Positions 9,053-18,547 are shown, counted from the first letter of the stretch. The stretch: 64,000 nucleotides of DNA from Akkermansia muciniphila (GCA_943331105.2 CALQKH020000001.1:124001-188000), one strand, 5' to 3'. The notes: generated by a model not told the origin, from the letters alone. Numbers and translations: made by a program.

Positions 9053-9727
9053 ATGCGTGATTTGCCCCGTCACCCCATTCAGTTCAAGGGTTCCCGTTTG
9101 GCCCTTTGGGTGCTCAAGCGTCTGGGCTGGCGACTGGAATTTGACGGGTTTCCAACGCTTCAAGGTGTGGCCATTGTTTACCCTCACACCAGCAATTGGG
9201 ACTTTCCCATTGGCCTTTTGGCCAAATGGGCGATGGGTGTGCCTGCGCATTTTTGGGGCAAGGACACTTTGTTCAAATTCCCTGTCGTGGGGGCTTGGAT
9301 GCGTTGGGTTGGCGGTATGCCGATCGACCGAAGTTCTTCCAAAGGCGTGGTCGGGCAGATGGTGCAGACCTTCGAGCAGCACCAACAAAAAGACCAGCTG
9401 CTGTGGTTGGGTTTGGCCCCTGAAGGCACGCGCAGCCACACGCCGGGCTGGCGAAGTGGTTTTTACCAGCTGGCTCTGGGGGCGAAAGTGCCTTTGGCCT
9501 TGGTCAAACTCGATTGGGGTCAACGCCGCTTCAGCGTGGTGGATTTTTATGAATTGACCGGTCATGTCGAGCACGATTACGCGCACATGGCACAGGTGTT
9601 TGAAGGCGTCAAAGGCTTTCATGTTCACCAAATGGGGCCCATTCAGCCCTGGAGCCCTGGACAACCGGGGGGTGCTTTTGTCAACAGCCCAGCCACTTCA
9701 GCGACGCAACAAGCGCCGCACTCCTGA
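9053..9727 (+). CDS. 1-acyl-sn-glycerol-3-phosphate acyltransferase-type protein (PlsC-like)
   Basis: A 224-residue member of the glycerophosphate acyltransferase superfamily. It has the H-x4-D catalytic box as HTSNWD near residue 45 and a second box around GLAPEGTRSH (the family EGTR motif), about 80 residues apart as expected. It would transfer an acyl group to a lysophospholipid or similar acceptor at the membrane; the acceptor cannot be told from sequence. It is shorter than PlsC and lacks an obvious long transmembrane helix, resembling the YihG/short PlsC-like group. The ATG at 9053 is preferred over an in-frame TTG immediately before it. It sits between purD and hemF in the same run. 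Confidence 0.85.
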   Translation: MRDLPRHPIQFKGSRLALWVLKRLGWRLEFDGFPTLQGVAIVYPHTSNWDFPIGLLAKWAMGVPAHFWGKDTLFKFPVVGAWMRWVGGMPIDRSSSKGVVGQMVQTFEQHQQKDQLLWLGLAPEGTRSHTPGWRSGFYQLALGAKVPLALVKLDWGQRRFSVVDFYELTGHVEHDYAHMAQVFEGVKGFHVHQMGPIQPWSPGQPGGAFVNSPATSATQQAPHS

Positions 9728-9753
9728 ACCCGTTTACCGTTTGAAAGTTTTCC

Positions 9754-10674
9754 ATGAGTTCAACCTTTGAAATCAGCACGGTCAAAAGCTACTTGCTTGG
9801 CCTTCAAGCCCGCATCACTGGCGCTTTAACCGCTCTCGACGGCACCCCATTTTTGACCGATGCCTGGCAAAAAGACCCCGGTGAAAAGCTTCAGGGCAAT
9901 GGCATCACCCAAATTCTGGAAGGCGGGCCCATTTTTGAGAGGGCCGGCTGCGGGTTTTCGCACGTCACCGGGCCGCAGTTGCCGCCATCTGCCACACAGC
10001 ACCGCCCCGAGTTGGCAGGCTCTGCCTTTGAGGCCATGGGTGTGTCCTTGGTATTTCATCCGCGCAATCCCTACGTGCCCACGGTGCACATGAACGTTCG
10101 CATGATCGCGGCCAAACCAGAGGGCAGGGCACCTGTGGCCTGGTTTGGTGGCGGTATGGACCTGACGCCTTACTACGGTTTTGACGAAGACGCGGTGCAT
10201 TTCCACCAGTCCTGCAAAGATGCCTTGAGCCCGTTTGGTGAAGCCTTGCATCCCCGTTTTAAAACCTGGTGCGACGATTACTTTTGCAACAAACACCGCC
10301 ATGAGCAGCGCGGCGTGGGCGGTATTTTCTTTGACGACTTTTCGGAATTGGGCATGGACCAGAGCTTTGCCATGCTGCAAAGCGTGGCCGATTCACTGCT
10401 GACGGCCTACATGCCCATCGTGATGCGCCGCAAGGACACGCCCTATGGCGAGCGCGAGCGAGACTTTCAGCTTTACCGCCGCGGCCGATATGTCGAGTTC
10501 AATTTGGTCTGGGACCGGGGCACGCATTTCGGCTTGCAGTCTGGTGGCCGCACCGAGTCGATCCTGCTGTCCATGCCGCCTGAGGTGCGCTGGTCTTATC
10601 AGCGCCAAGACGAGGCAGGCTCGCCCGAGGAACGCTTGCTCAGCCACTTTTTGGTACCCAAGGACTGGGTTTGA
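9754..10674 (+). CDS. hemF: Oxygen-dependent coproporphyrinogen-III oxidase
   Basis: A 306-residue cytoplasmic enzyme that oxidatively decarboxylates coproporphyrinogen III to protoporphyrinogen IX in heme synthesis, using O2. Family signatures visible are [44 protein letters not shown] and the C-terminal [20 protein letters not shown]. Length matches E. coli HemF (299). Use of the aerobic enzyme fits an aerobic or microaerobic aquatic bacterium; an anaerobic HemN could exist elsewhere. Position between the acyltransferase and nadD is the usual Burkholderiales arrangement. Confidence 0.97.
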   Translation: MSSTFEISTVKSYLLGLQARITGALTALDGTPFLTDAWQKDPGEKLQGNGITQILEGGPIFERAGCGFSHVTGPQLPPSATQHRPELAGSAFEAMGVSLVFHPRNPYVPTVHMNVRMIAAKPEGRAPVAWFGGGMDLTPYYGFDEDAVHFHQSCKDALSPFGEALHPRFKTWCDDYFCNKHRHEQRGVGGIFFDDFSELGMDQSFAMLQSVADSLLTAYMPIVMRRKDTPYGERERDFQLYRRGRYVEFNLVWDRGTHFGLQSGGRTESILLSMPPEVRWSYQRQDEAGSPEERLLSHFLVPKDWV

Positions 10675-10688
10675 ATCTGCCTGCTGCC

Positions 10689-11330
10689 ATGGTCAACGCG
10701 CAAGCCAATGTGCAGCGCTTGGGCGTTTTTGGCGGAGCGTTCGACCCGCCGCACCGGGCCCATGTGGCCTTGGTGGAAGCGGCCATCGCACAACTGCAGC
10801 TTGACCGGGTTCAAGTGTTGCCGACAGGGCAGGCTTGGCACAAGCCGCGTCAGCTGTCGGCTGCAGCTGACCGTTTGGCGATGACGCGTCTGGCTTTTGA
10901 GCCCTTGCCGCAAGTGGCCGTAGACGACCGAGAAATCCTGAGAGCAGGGCCCAGTTACACCATCGACACCCTGCAGGCGTTGCAGCGCGAATACCCCCAT
11001 GCGCAGTTGTATTTACTGATCGGTGATGACCAACGGCGATCGCTGCCGTCTTGGCACCAGATCGGCGAAATTGGCCGCATCGCTATAATCTGCGCCGCAG
11101 GTCGTGATATGGCCGTGCGTGCCTGGAACCAAGATTCGGATGCGCCTGAATCTTTCCCACCGATTTCTGACACGCTGCAAGCGCGCATGTGCTCTCTGCA
11201 GATGCCGCTGATGCCTCACAGTGCCACGGACATCCGTGCGCTGGCGGCCACAGAGCAAGCTTTGACCGGCTTGGTACCTCCCGCCGTTGAGCGCTATATT
11301 CACGAACACCACCTTTACAGGCCCCATTGA
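10689..11330 (+). CDS. nadD: Nicotinate-nucleotide adenylyltransferase
   Basis: A 213-residue nucleotidyltransferase making nicotinate adenine dinucleotide from NaMN and ATP, an essential NAD-synthesis step. It has the N-terminal nucleotide-binding motif LGVFGGAFDPPHRAHVAL and the C-terminal SATDIRAL version of the S-x-T-x-I-R motif. A TTG at 10671 overlapping the hemF stop could extend it by six residues, but the ATG at 10689 places the conserved fold at the usual distance from the start. The stop overlaps the rsfS start codon, the classical nadD-rsfS-rlmH order. Identification is secure, with slight uncertainty on the start. Confidence 0.94.
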   Translation: MVNAQANVQRLGVFGGAFDPPHRAHVALVEAAIAQLQLDRVQVLPTGQAWHKPRQLSAAADRLAMTRLAFEPLPQVAVDDREILRAGPSYTIDTLQALQREYPHAQLYLLIGDDQRRSLPSWHQIGEIGRIAIICAAGRDMAVRAWNQDSDAPESFPPISDTLQARMCSLQMPLMPHSATDIRALAATEQALTGLVPPAVERYIHEHHLYRPH

Positions 11331-12094
11331 TGACCGAAACCGCTGCCAAAAAAGACATTCAAAAACTCCAGCGGGCCATTGTGGACGCCCTGGAGGACGT
11401 CAAGGCCCAAGAGATCCAGGTGTTTGACACCGAGCATCTGTCTTCGTTGTTTGAGCGGGTCATCATTGCCTCGGGTACATCCAACCGTCAGACCAAGGCC
11501 TTGGCCGCCAGTGTGCGCGACAAAGTGCGTAACGCAGGATTTAACAAACCCCGCATGGAAGGTGAGGACAATGGGGAATGGATCATTGTGGATTGCGGCC
11601 CAGCCGTGGTGCACATCATGCAGCCCACCATTCGCACTTATTACAACCTGGAAGAAATTTGGGGCGGAACCCCCGTTCGTTTGAAGTTGGGCGCACCCAA
11701 GCCTTCGGTCGCTGCCGAGGTCAAAGGGCACATCAAAAACTCAGTGGCCAAAAAAGCCGCCACCAAAACGGGCGCTGTTAAAACCGCTTCGGCCAAAACT
11801 TCTGACACCAAAGCCGGCGCCAAGTCCACAAGCAAGGCCAAGCCCGCCTTGAAAGCACCGGTTAAATCTGCCAAACCTGCCTCCAAAACTGCAGTCAAAA
11901 CCCCAGCCAAGTCGGCTGCCAAGCTTTCTGCAAACACCAGCAAGCCCACAGTCAAAACAGTGGGCAAGCCAACAGCCAAGCCTGTCAGCAAAGCGGGCGC
12001 CAAAACGCTTGCCAAAACTGCTTCAAAACCCGCAGCCAAAAAGGCGCCGGCTCGCAAAGCCGTGCAAGCTGCCACTCGACGTCAAGTCGATTGA
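11330..12094 (+). CDS. rsfS: Ribosomal silencing factor RsfS with long histone-H1-like C-terminal tail
   Basis: The first ~120 residues form the RsfS/DUF143 domain, which binds ribosomal protein uL14 and blocks subunit joining when nutrients fail. Seen here are ALEDVKAQEIQVFDTEHLSS, IIASGTSNRQTKALA, GEDNGEWIIVDCGPAVVHIM and the ending RTYYNLEEIWG. After this the protein continues ~130 residues with almost only Lys, Ala, Thr, Ser, Pro and Val in loose K-x-A-x-K/KP-x-x-K units, ending in RKAVQAATRRQVD. E. coli RsfS is 105 residues, so the tail doubles the protein. The tail is in frame with no stop or frameshift and resembles histone H1/AlgP-type tails. The start ATG overlaps the nadD stop. Core function is secure; the tail's role is unknown. 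Confidence 0.94.
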   Translation: MTETAAKKDIQKLQRAIVDALEDVKAQEIQVFDTEHLSSLFERVIIASGTSNRQTKALAASVRDKVRNAGFNKPRMEGEDNGEWIIVDCGPAVVHIMQPTIRTYYNLEEIWGGTPVRLKLGAPKPSVAAEVKGHIKNSVAKKAATKTGAVKTASAKTSDTKAGAKSTSKAKPALKAPVKSAKPASKTAVKTPAKSAAKLSANTSKPTVKTVGKPTAKPVSKAGAKTLAKTASKPAAKKAPARKAVQAATRRQVD

Positions 12095-12100
12095 TCTTGC

Positions 12101-12568
12101 ATGAAGCTGCTGATCGTTGCGGTCGGCCTGCGTGTGCCTGACTGGGCTCAAACAGCTTGGGATGACTACGCTAAACGTTTTCCGCCTGAGCTCAAGCTTG
12201 AGCTGAAGGCGGTCAAAACCGAGCCCAGGGGTTCTAAAACTTTAGCCAATTTGTATGCGGCCGAGCGTCAGCGCATTGAGGCAGCGATTCCCAAAGGCAC
12301 CCGTGTGGTGGTACTCGACGAACGTGGCACGAACCTGACCACCCAGGCTCTGGCGACCCGTCTGACCAACTGGCAGCTTGGCGGTGACGATGTGGCACTG
12401 GTGATCGGCGGCCCCGACGGGCTTGAGCCAGAATTTCGTCAAACCGCACACGAGCGCATTCGCTTGTCGGACCTGACTTTGCCTCATGCCATGGCCCGCG
12501 TGCTGTTGATCGAGCAGCTTTACCGCGCATGGTCCATCAATGCCAATCACCCTTACCACCGAGAATGA
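12101..12568 (+). CDS. rlmH: 23S rRNA (pseudouridine(1915)-N3)-methyltransferase
   Basis: A 155-residue SPOUT-fold methyltransferase that modifies pseudouridine 1915 in helix 69 of 23S rRNA on the assembled 70S ribosome. The start [20 protein letters not shown], the SAM-knot segment [12 protein letters not shown] and the conserved C-terminus [15 protein letters not shown] are diagnostic, and the length equals E. coli RlmH (155). It begins 6 bases after rsfS and its stop overlaps the maf start (ATGA), so rsfS-rlmH-maf are tightly coupled. Confidence 0.97.
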   Translation: MKLLIVAVGLRVPDWAQTAWDDYAKRFPPELKLELKAVKTEPRGSKTLANLYAAERQRIEAAIPKGTRVVVLDERGTNLTTQALATRLTNWQLGGDDVALVIGGPDGLEPEFRQTAHERIRLSDLTLPHAMARVLLIEQLYRAWSINANHPYHRE

Positions 12569-13167
12569 GCGATTTCATCTATTTGGCTTCTCAAAGCCCG
12601 CGCCGCAGCCAATTGCTGGACCAAATCGGGGTGCCTCACAAGCTTCTCTTGGCCGGGCCCAACGAAGACGCCGAGTCTTTGGAAGAAGTGCGCGGCGCAG
12701 AAGCGCCTGCGCGTTATGTGGTTCGCGTGACAGGCCTCAAACTCGACGCTGCTTTGCAGCGCTTGAAGCACCAAGGCCTTTCAGCAGCGCCTGTGTTGTG
12801 CGCGGACACCACGGTCTGCCTGGGTCGCGATATTTTGGGTAAACCATCTGACGAAGCCGATGCCATGCGCATGCTCCAGCGTTTGGCGGGCCAGACTCAC
12901 CGGGTCTTGACGGCTGTAGCTGTGCAAAAGGGGGGTAAACGTGTTGCGGCTCTGTCCGAGTCTTGGGTGCACTTTGCACCCATGAGCACTGCGCAGATCA
13001 AAGCCTATGTGGGTTCGGGCGAACCCATGGGCAAGGCGGGTGCGTATGGGGTGCAGGGCATTGCGGCCGCTCATATCGCACAGATTCGGGGCAGTTATTC
13101 GGGCATCATGGGTTTGCCGCTATTTGAAACCGCCGCTTTGCTGCGCGCGTGTGGCTTACGCTGCTGA
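12565..13167 (+). CDS. maf: Maf family nucleoside triphosphate pyrophosphatase
   Basis: A 200-residue house-cleaning enzyme that hydrolyses nucleoside triphosphates (dTTP/UTP or modified bases) to monophosphates. The N-terminal nucleotide-binding motif is [17 protein letters not shown]; the catalytic region is [18 protein letters not shown], and [11 protein letters not shown] follows. The subtype (YhdE-like dTTP/UTP or YceF-like m7GTP) cannot be fixed by eye, but adjacency to rng is the classic YhdE/RNase G pairing. An in-frame ATG at 12529 would lie inside rlmH; the ATG at 12565, overlapping the rlmH stop, gives the family start. Confidence 0.94.
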   Translation: MSDFIYLASQSPRRSQLLDQIGVPHKLLLAGPNEDAESLEEVRGAEAPARYVVRVTGLKLDAALQRLKHQGLSAAPVLCADTTVCLGRDILGKPSDEADAMRMLQRLAGQTHRVLTAVAVQKGGKRVAALSESWVHFAPMSTAQIKAYVGSGEPMGKAGAYGVQGIAAAHIAQIRGSYSGIMGLPLFETAALLRACGLRC

Positions 13168-13189
13168 TTCACCCCACTTGGTTCCAAGC

Positions 13190-14662
13190 ATGCAACAAGA
13201 TATTTTGGTCAATTGGTCGCCCCAAGAAACTCGTGTCGCCGTGGTGGAGTTTGGCGCTGTGCAAGAACTGCATGTCGAGCGCACCTTAGAGCGCGGTTTG
13301 GTGGGCAATGTTTATTTGGGCAAAGTAGCGCGTGTCTTGCCAGGCATGCAATCGGCCTTCATTGACATCGGGCTCGACAAGGCGGCTTTTTTGCATGTGG
13401 CCGATCTTTGGCAAAAGCATGCCGAGGGTGAGTCATCAGCCGCGCGCACAGGCCAGCCACTGGTGCCGATTGAAAAGCAAGTTTTTGAGGGCCGTGCCAT
13501 CATGGTGCAGGTCATCAAGGATCCCATGGGCACGAAGGGTGCCAGGCTTTCAACGCAAATCAGCATCGCAGGGCGGCATTTGGTGTTTTTGCCTCAAGAC
13601 GACCACATTGGCGTGTCACAAAAAATACCAGCCGACCAGCGAGATGCGTTGCGCCAAAGGCTACAGGCCTTGGTGGGGCCGTCCGGTGGCGGATTTATTT
13701 TGCGCACCAACGCCGAAGACTCCAGCGACGAAGAGTTGAGCGATGACATCGCTTACCTGCGCAAGACCTGGGCCCGCACCAAGGAAGCCTCGATGCGGTT
13801 GCCACCGGGTTCTTTATTGCACCAAGATTTGACGCTCTTGCAAAGGGTCTTGCGCGATTTGGTCGGCGAAGCCACACAAAGCATTCGAATCGACTCTCAA
13901 GAGCAGTTTGCCAAGCTTCAGGTCTTTGGTCAGGAGTTCATGCCTAAAGCGACCGAGCGTTTACAGCACTACAAAGGCGAGCGACCAATTTTTGATTTGT
14001 ATGCGATTGATGAGGAAATTGCCAAGGCCCTGGGCCGTCGGGTGGACCTGAAATCAGGAGGTTACCTGATCATTGATCAGACCGAAGCCTTGACCACTGT
14101 GGACGTGAACACCGGTGGTTATGTGGGGGCGCGCAATTTTGAAGACACGATCTTCAAAACCAACCTCGAAGCAGCCCAGGCCATTGCCCGTCAACTGCGG
14201 CTGCGAAATTTGGGCGGCATCATCATTGCCGATTTCATCGACATGGCACGCGCTGAACATCAGGAAGCCGTGCTGTCTGAGTTTCGCAAGCAACTTTCGC
14301 GAGACCGTGTCAAAACCATGGCCGGAGGGTTTTCATCCTTGGGCCTGCTGGAGATGACGCGCAAACGCACCCGTGAATCGTTGGCCCATATGCTGTGCGA
14401 ACCTTGTCCAAGTTGCCAAGGCAAAGGGATCGTCAAGACGCCCAGGTCAGTGGTGTACGACATTTTGCGGGAAATTTTGCGCGAAGCGCGTCAGTTCAAC
14501 CCCCGTGAGTTCCGCATCGTGGCGGCCTCTGCGGTCATCGATTTGTTGCTGGATGAGGAAAGCCAACACCTTGCAGGTTTATCGGACTTCATCGCCAAAC
14601 CTATCTCACTGCAAGTTGAAACCAGCATGGGTCCCGAGCAATACGACATCGTGCTGCTTTGA
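13190..14662 (+). CDS. rng: Ribonuclease G
   Basis: A 490-residue endoribonuclease of the RNase E/G family that matures the 5' end of 16S rRNA and decays some mRNAs. After MQQDILVNWSPQETRVAVVE comes an S1-like domain (VYLGKVARVLPGMQSAFIDIG), the sensor/DNase-I-like catalytic region with TTVDVNTGGYVG, and the CEPCPSCQGKG zinc-link. The protein ends soon after the catalytic half, as in E. coli RNase G (489), with none of the long scaffold tail of RNase E. An upstream in-frame ATG at 13007 is ignored because it would overlap maf. It is the last gene of the yebC-rng run. Confidence 0.96.
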   Translation: MQQDILVNWSPQETRVAVVEFGAVQELHVERTLERGLVGNVYLGKVARVLPGMQSAFIDIGLDKAAFLHVADLWQKHAEGESSAARTGQPLVPIEKQVFEGRAIMVQVIKDPMGTKGARLSTQISIAGRHLVFLPQDDHIGVSQKIPADQRDALRQRLQALVGPSGGGFILRTNAEDSSDEELSDDIAYLRKTWARTKEASMRLPPGSLLHQDLTLLQRVLRDLVGEATQSIRIDSQEQFAKLQVFGQEFMPKATERLQHYKGERPIFDLYAIDEEIAKALGRRVDLKSGGYLIIDQTEALTTVDVNTGGYVGARNFEDTIFKTNLEAAQAIARQLRLRNLGGIIIADFIDMARAEHQEAVLSEFRKQLSRDRVKTMAGGFSSLGLLEMTRKRTRESLAHMLCEPCPSCQGKGIVKTPRSVVYDILREILREARQFNPREFRIVAASAVIDLLLDEESQHLAGLSDFIAKPISLQVETSMGPEQYDIVLL

Positions 14663-14675
14663 GTCGACGCTTCAA

Positions 14676-14705
14676 CAGGCCCGTGTTTGCGTCAGGTCGG
14701 GCCTG
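14676..14705. terminator. Possible terminator hairpin between rng and msbA
   Basis: Two perfect 8-base arms (CAGGCCCG/CGGGCCTG) enclose a 14-base loop in the 45-base space between the converging rng and msbA stops. There is no proper T-tract on either side, so it may act weakly or with Rho. Confidence 0.35.
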
Positions 14706-14707
14706 AC

Positions 14708-16513
14708 TTATCCTTTGGATTGGGTTTCTTCGTCGGCCCATTCACCTCTGTGGTGCAAGCGGGCATAAGCGCCGCCCAGTGCCAACAGTGCGGACGGAAC
14801 ACCTTGTTCCACAATGCGGCCACGCTCCATCACGATCACCCGGTCAGCGTGCTCGATGGTGGACAGTCTGTGCGCCACGATCAAGGTGGTTCGACCTTGC
14901 ATGAGTTTTTGCAGGGCGTCTTGCACCAAACGCTCGGATTCGTTGTCCAGTGCTGAAGTGGCCTCGTCCAAGATCAAAACAGGCGCATCTTTGTACAAAG
15001 CCCTGGCGATTGCCAAACGCTGGCGTTGCCCGCCGGAGAGTTGGTTGGCGTTGTGTCCCAGATCGGTGTCTATCCCCTGCGGCAGAGTCTGTACATGGGC
15101 CCACAAGTTGGCCGCTTTCAGGCAGTGCGCGACTTTGTCCCTGTCTGGTTTTTGTCCCAAGCTCACGTTGGCTGCCAAACTGTCATTGAGCATCACCACA
15201 TCCTGGCTGACCATGGCCAACTGGCTGCGCAAGCTGTCCAATTGCCAATGGGCCAAGGGCACTCCGTCGAGCAATACCATGCCGCTTGAGGGGTTCAAAA
15301 AGCGTGGCAAAAGTTGAATCAAGGTTGTTTTTCCCGCGCCCGATGTACCCACCAAGGCCACGGTCTCACCGGGTTTCACAGCCAGTTGGACATGCGACAA
15401 AGCCGCTTCGCCTTCAGATGTGAACTGAACAGAGACGTCTTGCCATTCAATGGCGCCTTGGGCTTTTTGTGCTGTGTACGTGCCTTGGGCCTCTTCGGGT
15501 GCATCGTGCATCAAGGCCAAGCCCCTCTCCAGCGCAGCCAGTCCTCTGGTGATGGGATTGGCCACATCGGCCAGACGTTTGATCGGCGCTATCAACATCA
15601 GCATGGCGGTGATAAAAGCCACAAAACCACCCACGGTGGCACTGGAGCCCACTTCACGGCTTTGCACCAAAGCGATCACCAGCACCAATGACAGGGCAAC
15701 GGCCGCCATGATTTGGGTCAGGGGCGTCATGGCCGCCGAGGCCACCGTGGATTTGAGCGCCAATTGACGCAGACGCTGACCCAGCGCATTGAAGCGCCCG
15801 ATTTGCTGCGCCTGTGCACCATGTAGACGCACCATGCGGTGAGCCAAGACGTTTTCCTCCACCACGTAGGCGAGGTTGTCTGTTGCTTGCTGGCTTTCTT
15901 TGGTCAAGCCGTAAAGACGACGGGACAGCACCTTCATGATCCAGCTCAGACCCGGCGCCACGGTGAAAACCACCAAGGTCAATTGCCAGTTGAGCCACAT
16001 CAGATAACCCACCAAGGCCAACAGGGTAAAACCATCTCGGGTCAAGCCAATGAGAGCAGATACCAGTTGCGAGGCGCCAACTTGCACCTCATACACCACC
16101 GTGTTGGACAGCGCACTGGCCGATTGACGGCCAAACAAAGTTAAATCAGCCCGGATCATTTTTGCAAAAAGATCGCTGCGGAGTTTTTCCATGCCGTCGT
16201 TGGTGACCCGGGCCAATGCGTATTGCGCCACAAAATGCGCCAAGCCCCGCACCGTGAACAAGCCAATGACTGCCAAGGGGATTGACCACAAGGGCAGTTC
16301 GTTTTCGGCAAAACCGTTGTCCAGCAAGGGTTGAAACAAGGCAGGAATCAATGGCTCGGTGAGCGCCGCTACCAAAGTAGCCCCCATGGCCAAGGCCCAA
16401 ACCCACTTTTGGCGAACAAAATAAGGCTTCAAACGCATCAACCTTTGGCGAATGCTGGGTTGGGCGCTGGCCGGATTGGAGGAGGGCTGTGGTGCAGACA
16501 TGTGAGCTGGCAT
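14708..16513 (-). CDS. msbA: Lipid A export ATP-binding/permease protein MsbA
   Basis: A ~600-residue inner-membrane ABC half-transporter that forms a homodimer and flips lipid A-core. Six hydrophobic segments span roughly residues 30-310, followed by an ATPase domain with Walker A GTSGAGKTT, signature LSGGQRQRLAIARAL and Walker B VLILDEATSALD. Length matches MsbA (582). The start is uncertain: GTG at 16528, ATG at 16513 and ATG at 16501 are all in frame. The N-terminal ~25 residues are Pro/Ser-rich and cytoplasmic. It stands alone, back to back with tolB and converging on rng. A related multidrug half-ABC exporter cannot be fully excluded, but MsbA fits best. Confidence 0.9.
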   Translation of the reverse strand: MPAHMSAPQPSSNPASAQPSIRQRLMRLKPYFVRQKWVWALAMGATLVAALTEPLIPALFQPLLDNGFAENELPLWSIPLAVIGLFTVRGLAHFVAQYALARVTNDGMEKLRSDLFAKMIRADLTLFGRQSASALSNTVVYEVQVGASQLVSALIGLTRDGFTLLALVGYLMWLNWQLTLVVFTVAPGLSWIMKVLSRRLYGLTKESQQATDNLAYVVEENVLAHRMVRLHGAQAQQIGRFNALGQRLRQLALKSTVASAAMTPLTQIMAAVALSLVLVIALVQSREVGSSATVGGFVAFITAMLMLIAPIKRLADVANPITRGLAALERGLALMHDAPEEAQGTYTAQKAQGAIEWQDVSVQFTSEGEAALSHVQLAVKPGETVALVGTSGAGKTTLIQLLPRFLNPSSGMVLLDGVPLAHWQLDSLRSQLAMVSQDVVMLNDSLAANVSLGQKPDRDKVAHCLKAANLWAHVQTLPQGIDTDLGHNANQLSGGQRQRLAIARALYKDAPVLILDEATSALDNESERLVQDALQKLMQGRTTLIVAHRLSTIEHADRVIVMERGRIVEQGVPSALLALGGAYARLHHRGEWADEETQSKG

Positions 16514-16654
16514 TGTAAGCAGCCCCACTTCGTGCTCAGATTGGATTCATTTCAGATCAGTTTCTCACCCGAAGGCCAGATGCGTAAAATCATAAGAGGC
16601 ACTCTGAAGGTGTACGATTACGCTTTTGAATGATTGCACTGATTAACCAAGCCA

Positions 16655-17941
16655 ATGAAACTGTTTTTATTGCCAGCGCGGTCCACTTTGGTGCTGTGGA
16701 GCCTCCTCTTTTCAGCGGTCTTTGGCAACGCGGCATGGGCCCAATTTAGGGTCGAGGTCACCGGCGTAGGAATGACCCAATTGCCTGTTTTGGTAACGCC
16801 TTTCAAAGGTGAAGCCCAAGCACCTCAGAAGCTCTCCAGCATCGTTCAAGCCAATTTATCGCGAACCGGTCAATTCAAGCCCCTGCCCACTGGCAATTTG
16901 GCCTTTGATGAAATGAGCAGACCCGATTGGTCAGCCTTGCGTGCTTTGTCTGCAGAAGCTTTGTTGGCTGGCTCTGTGACCCGTTTGGCTGATGGCCGCT
17001 TTGATGTGCGTGCGCGTTTGTGGGATGCGGTCAAAGGACAGGAAAAGGCTGACTTCAGGGACACAGTTGGTGCTGTTGATTTGCGTTTGTCAGCGCACCG
17101 TTTGTCCGACTGGGTTTACCAGCAATTGACGGGCACACCTGGTGTTTTCACCTCCCGCATCGCATACGTCACCAAGTCATCAGGTCGCTACAGTTTGTGG
17201 GTAGCCGACTCCGACGGTGAGGGTGCACGCTCAGCGATCACAAGCCCAGAGCCCATCATTTCGCCTTCTTGGTCTCCAAGTGGCGCCCAATTGGCCTACG
17301 TTTCTTTTGAAAATCGCAAGCCGGTCGTGTACGTTCATGAATTGGCGACGGGTCAACGCCGTGAAGTGGCCAACTTCAAAGGCTCCAACAGTGCGCCGGC
17401 ATGGGCGCCCGATGGCCGTTCCATTGTGGCCACCTTGAGCCGAGACGGAGGCTCTCAGTTGTGGCGTGTCGCTTTGCAAGGGGGAGAGCCTCAGCGCTTG
17501 ACCAGCGGCAGCATCAACACCGAGCCAGCCTTTTCTCCTGACGGTCAAACCTTGTATTTCGTCAGTGACCGCGGGGGCAACCCCCAAATTTACAAAATGC
17601 CCGCTCAAGGAGGACCTGCAGAACGGGTGACTTTCTCGGGTGCCTACAACATCTCACCTGCATTGAGTCCCGATGGTCGTTGGTTGGCCTATGTGTCACG
17701 CACGGGGGCTGGATTCAAACTGCATTTGATGGACTTGACCTCTGGTCAAGTCATTGCTTTGACTGAAACGTCATTCGACGAGCGCCCTAGCTTTGCCCCC
17801 AATAGCCGACTTTTGATGTATGCCACCCAGCAAGGCGGTGAGGCCTTGATGACCACGACGCTGGATGGCCGTGTGAAAGCCCGACTGGCTGGGCAAGGGG
17901 GCGATTTGCGCGAGCCGCATTGGGGGCCAATGCGGCCCTGA
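16655..17941 (+). CDS. tolB: Tol-Pal system translocation protein TolB
   Basis: A 428-residue periplasmic protein of the Tol-Pal machine, which keeps the outer membrane attached during division. The signal peptide runs to about AAWA in the first 29 residues. The N-terminal domain contains FRVEVTGVGMTQLPVLVTPF. A six-bladed beta-propeller follows, its blades marked by repeats such as SPSWSPSGAQLAYVS, EPAFSPDGQTLYFVSDRGG and SPALSPDGRWLAYVS. It binds Pal and TolA. It heads tolB-pal-cpoB; tolQ, tolR and tolA are not in the window, although they usually lie just upstream. Confidence 0.97.
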   Translation: MKLFLLPARSTLVLWSLLFSAVFGNAAWAQFRVEVTGVGMTQLPVLVTPFKGEAQAPQKLSSIVQANLSRTGQFKPLPTGNLAFDEMSRPDWSALRALSAEALLAGSVTRLADGRFDVRARLWDAVKGQEKADFRDTVGAVDLRLSAHRLSDWVYQQLTGTPGVFTSRIAYVTKSSGRYSLWVADSDGEGARSAITSPEPIISPSWSPSGAQLAYVSFENRKPVVYVHELATGQRREVANFKGSNSAPAWAPDGRSIVATLSRDGGSQLWRVALQGGEPQRLTSGSINTEPAFSPDGQTLYFVSDRGGNPQIYKMPAQGGPAERVTFSGAYNISPALSPDGRWLAYVSRTGAGFKLHLMDLTSGQVIALTETSFDERPSFAPNSRLLMYATQQGGEALMTTTLDGRVKARLAGQGGDLREPHWGPMRP

Positions 17942-17978
17942 ACCTGTTTTTGACAATTTTTTATCCTTGAGGTTGATT

Positions 17979-18539
17979 ATGAGCAAGCAAATTTGGTCCG
18001 TCATGTTGGTGTGCGCCGTTCTGAGCGGTTGTGCAGCGGGTGTGAAGTTAGACGATGTACCGGTTGAAGACAGGGCGGCAACATCATCGGGTGCGGGTTC
18101 GGCTTCGGGTTCAGGTGTGGCCGTTCAGGGGATAGGGTCAGGACAAGGCGGTGCTCAAACAGGGATGCCCACAGTTGTTGTGGATGCCAAAGTGGCAGGC
18201 CAAGGTCCTGTAGGGGTTGCCCATGTGGTCTTTTTTGACTATGACAGTTTTGTCATTCGCGCTGAAGCTCGACCCATCATCGCTTCTCACGCTCAATTTC
18301 TGCAGGCCAACAAGCAACGCAAAGCCAGCTTGGAGGGCCACACAGACGACCGAGGTGGCCGTGAATACAACTTGGCTCTGGGTCAAAAACGTGCCGATGC
18401 GGTTCGTCAGGCCTTGAGCTTGTTGGGTGTGCCCGAGTCTCAACTGGAGGCTGTGAGCTTTGGTAAAGAAAAACTCCTGTCCGAAGGTGGCTCTGACATC
18501 GACCAAGCCAAAAATCGTCGCGTTGAAATTCGCTACTGA
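17979..18539 (+). CDS. pal: Peptidoglycan-associated lipoprotein Pal
   Basis: A 186-residue outer-membrane lipoprotein of the Tol-Pal system. The lipobox LSGC puts the lipidated cysteine at residue 18. A Gly/Ser/Ala-rich linker of ~50 residues leads to a C-terminal OmpA-like peptidoglycan-binding domain, with VFFDYDSFVIR, LEGHTDDRGGREYNLALGQ and the terminal KNRRVEIRY. The start is ATG 17979 with GAGG a few bases upstream; an earlier in-frame TTG at 17967 is less likely. It lies 37 bases after tolB and 8 before cpoB, the standard order. Confidence 0.96.
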   Translation: MSKQIWSVMLVCAVLSGCAAGVKLDDVPVEDRAATSSGAGSASGSGVAVQGIGSGQGGAQTGMPTVVVDAKVAGQGPVGVAHVVFFDYDSFVIRAEARPIIASHAQFLQANKQRKASLEGHTDDRGGREYNLALGQKRADAVRQALSLLGVPESQLEAVSFGKEKLLSEGGSDIDQAKNRRVEIRY

Positions 18540-18547
18540 GGTCTGAC

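Noticed and set aside
11705..12091. Lys/Ala-rich end of rsfS considered as a separate frameshifted gene or sequencing artefact
   Set aside because: It is in frame with RsfS, has no internal stop and ends six bases before rlmH, so it is read as part of the same protein.
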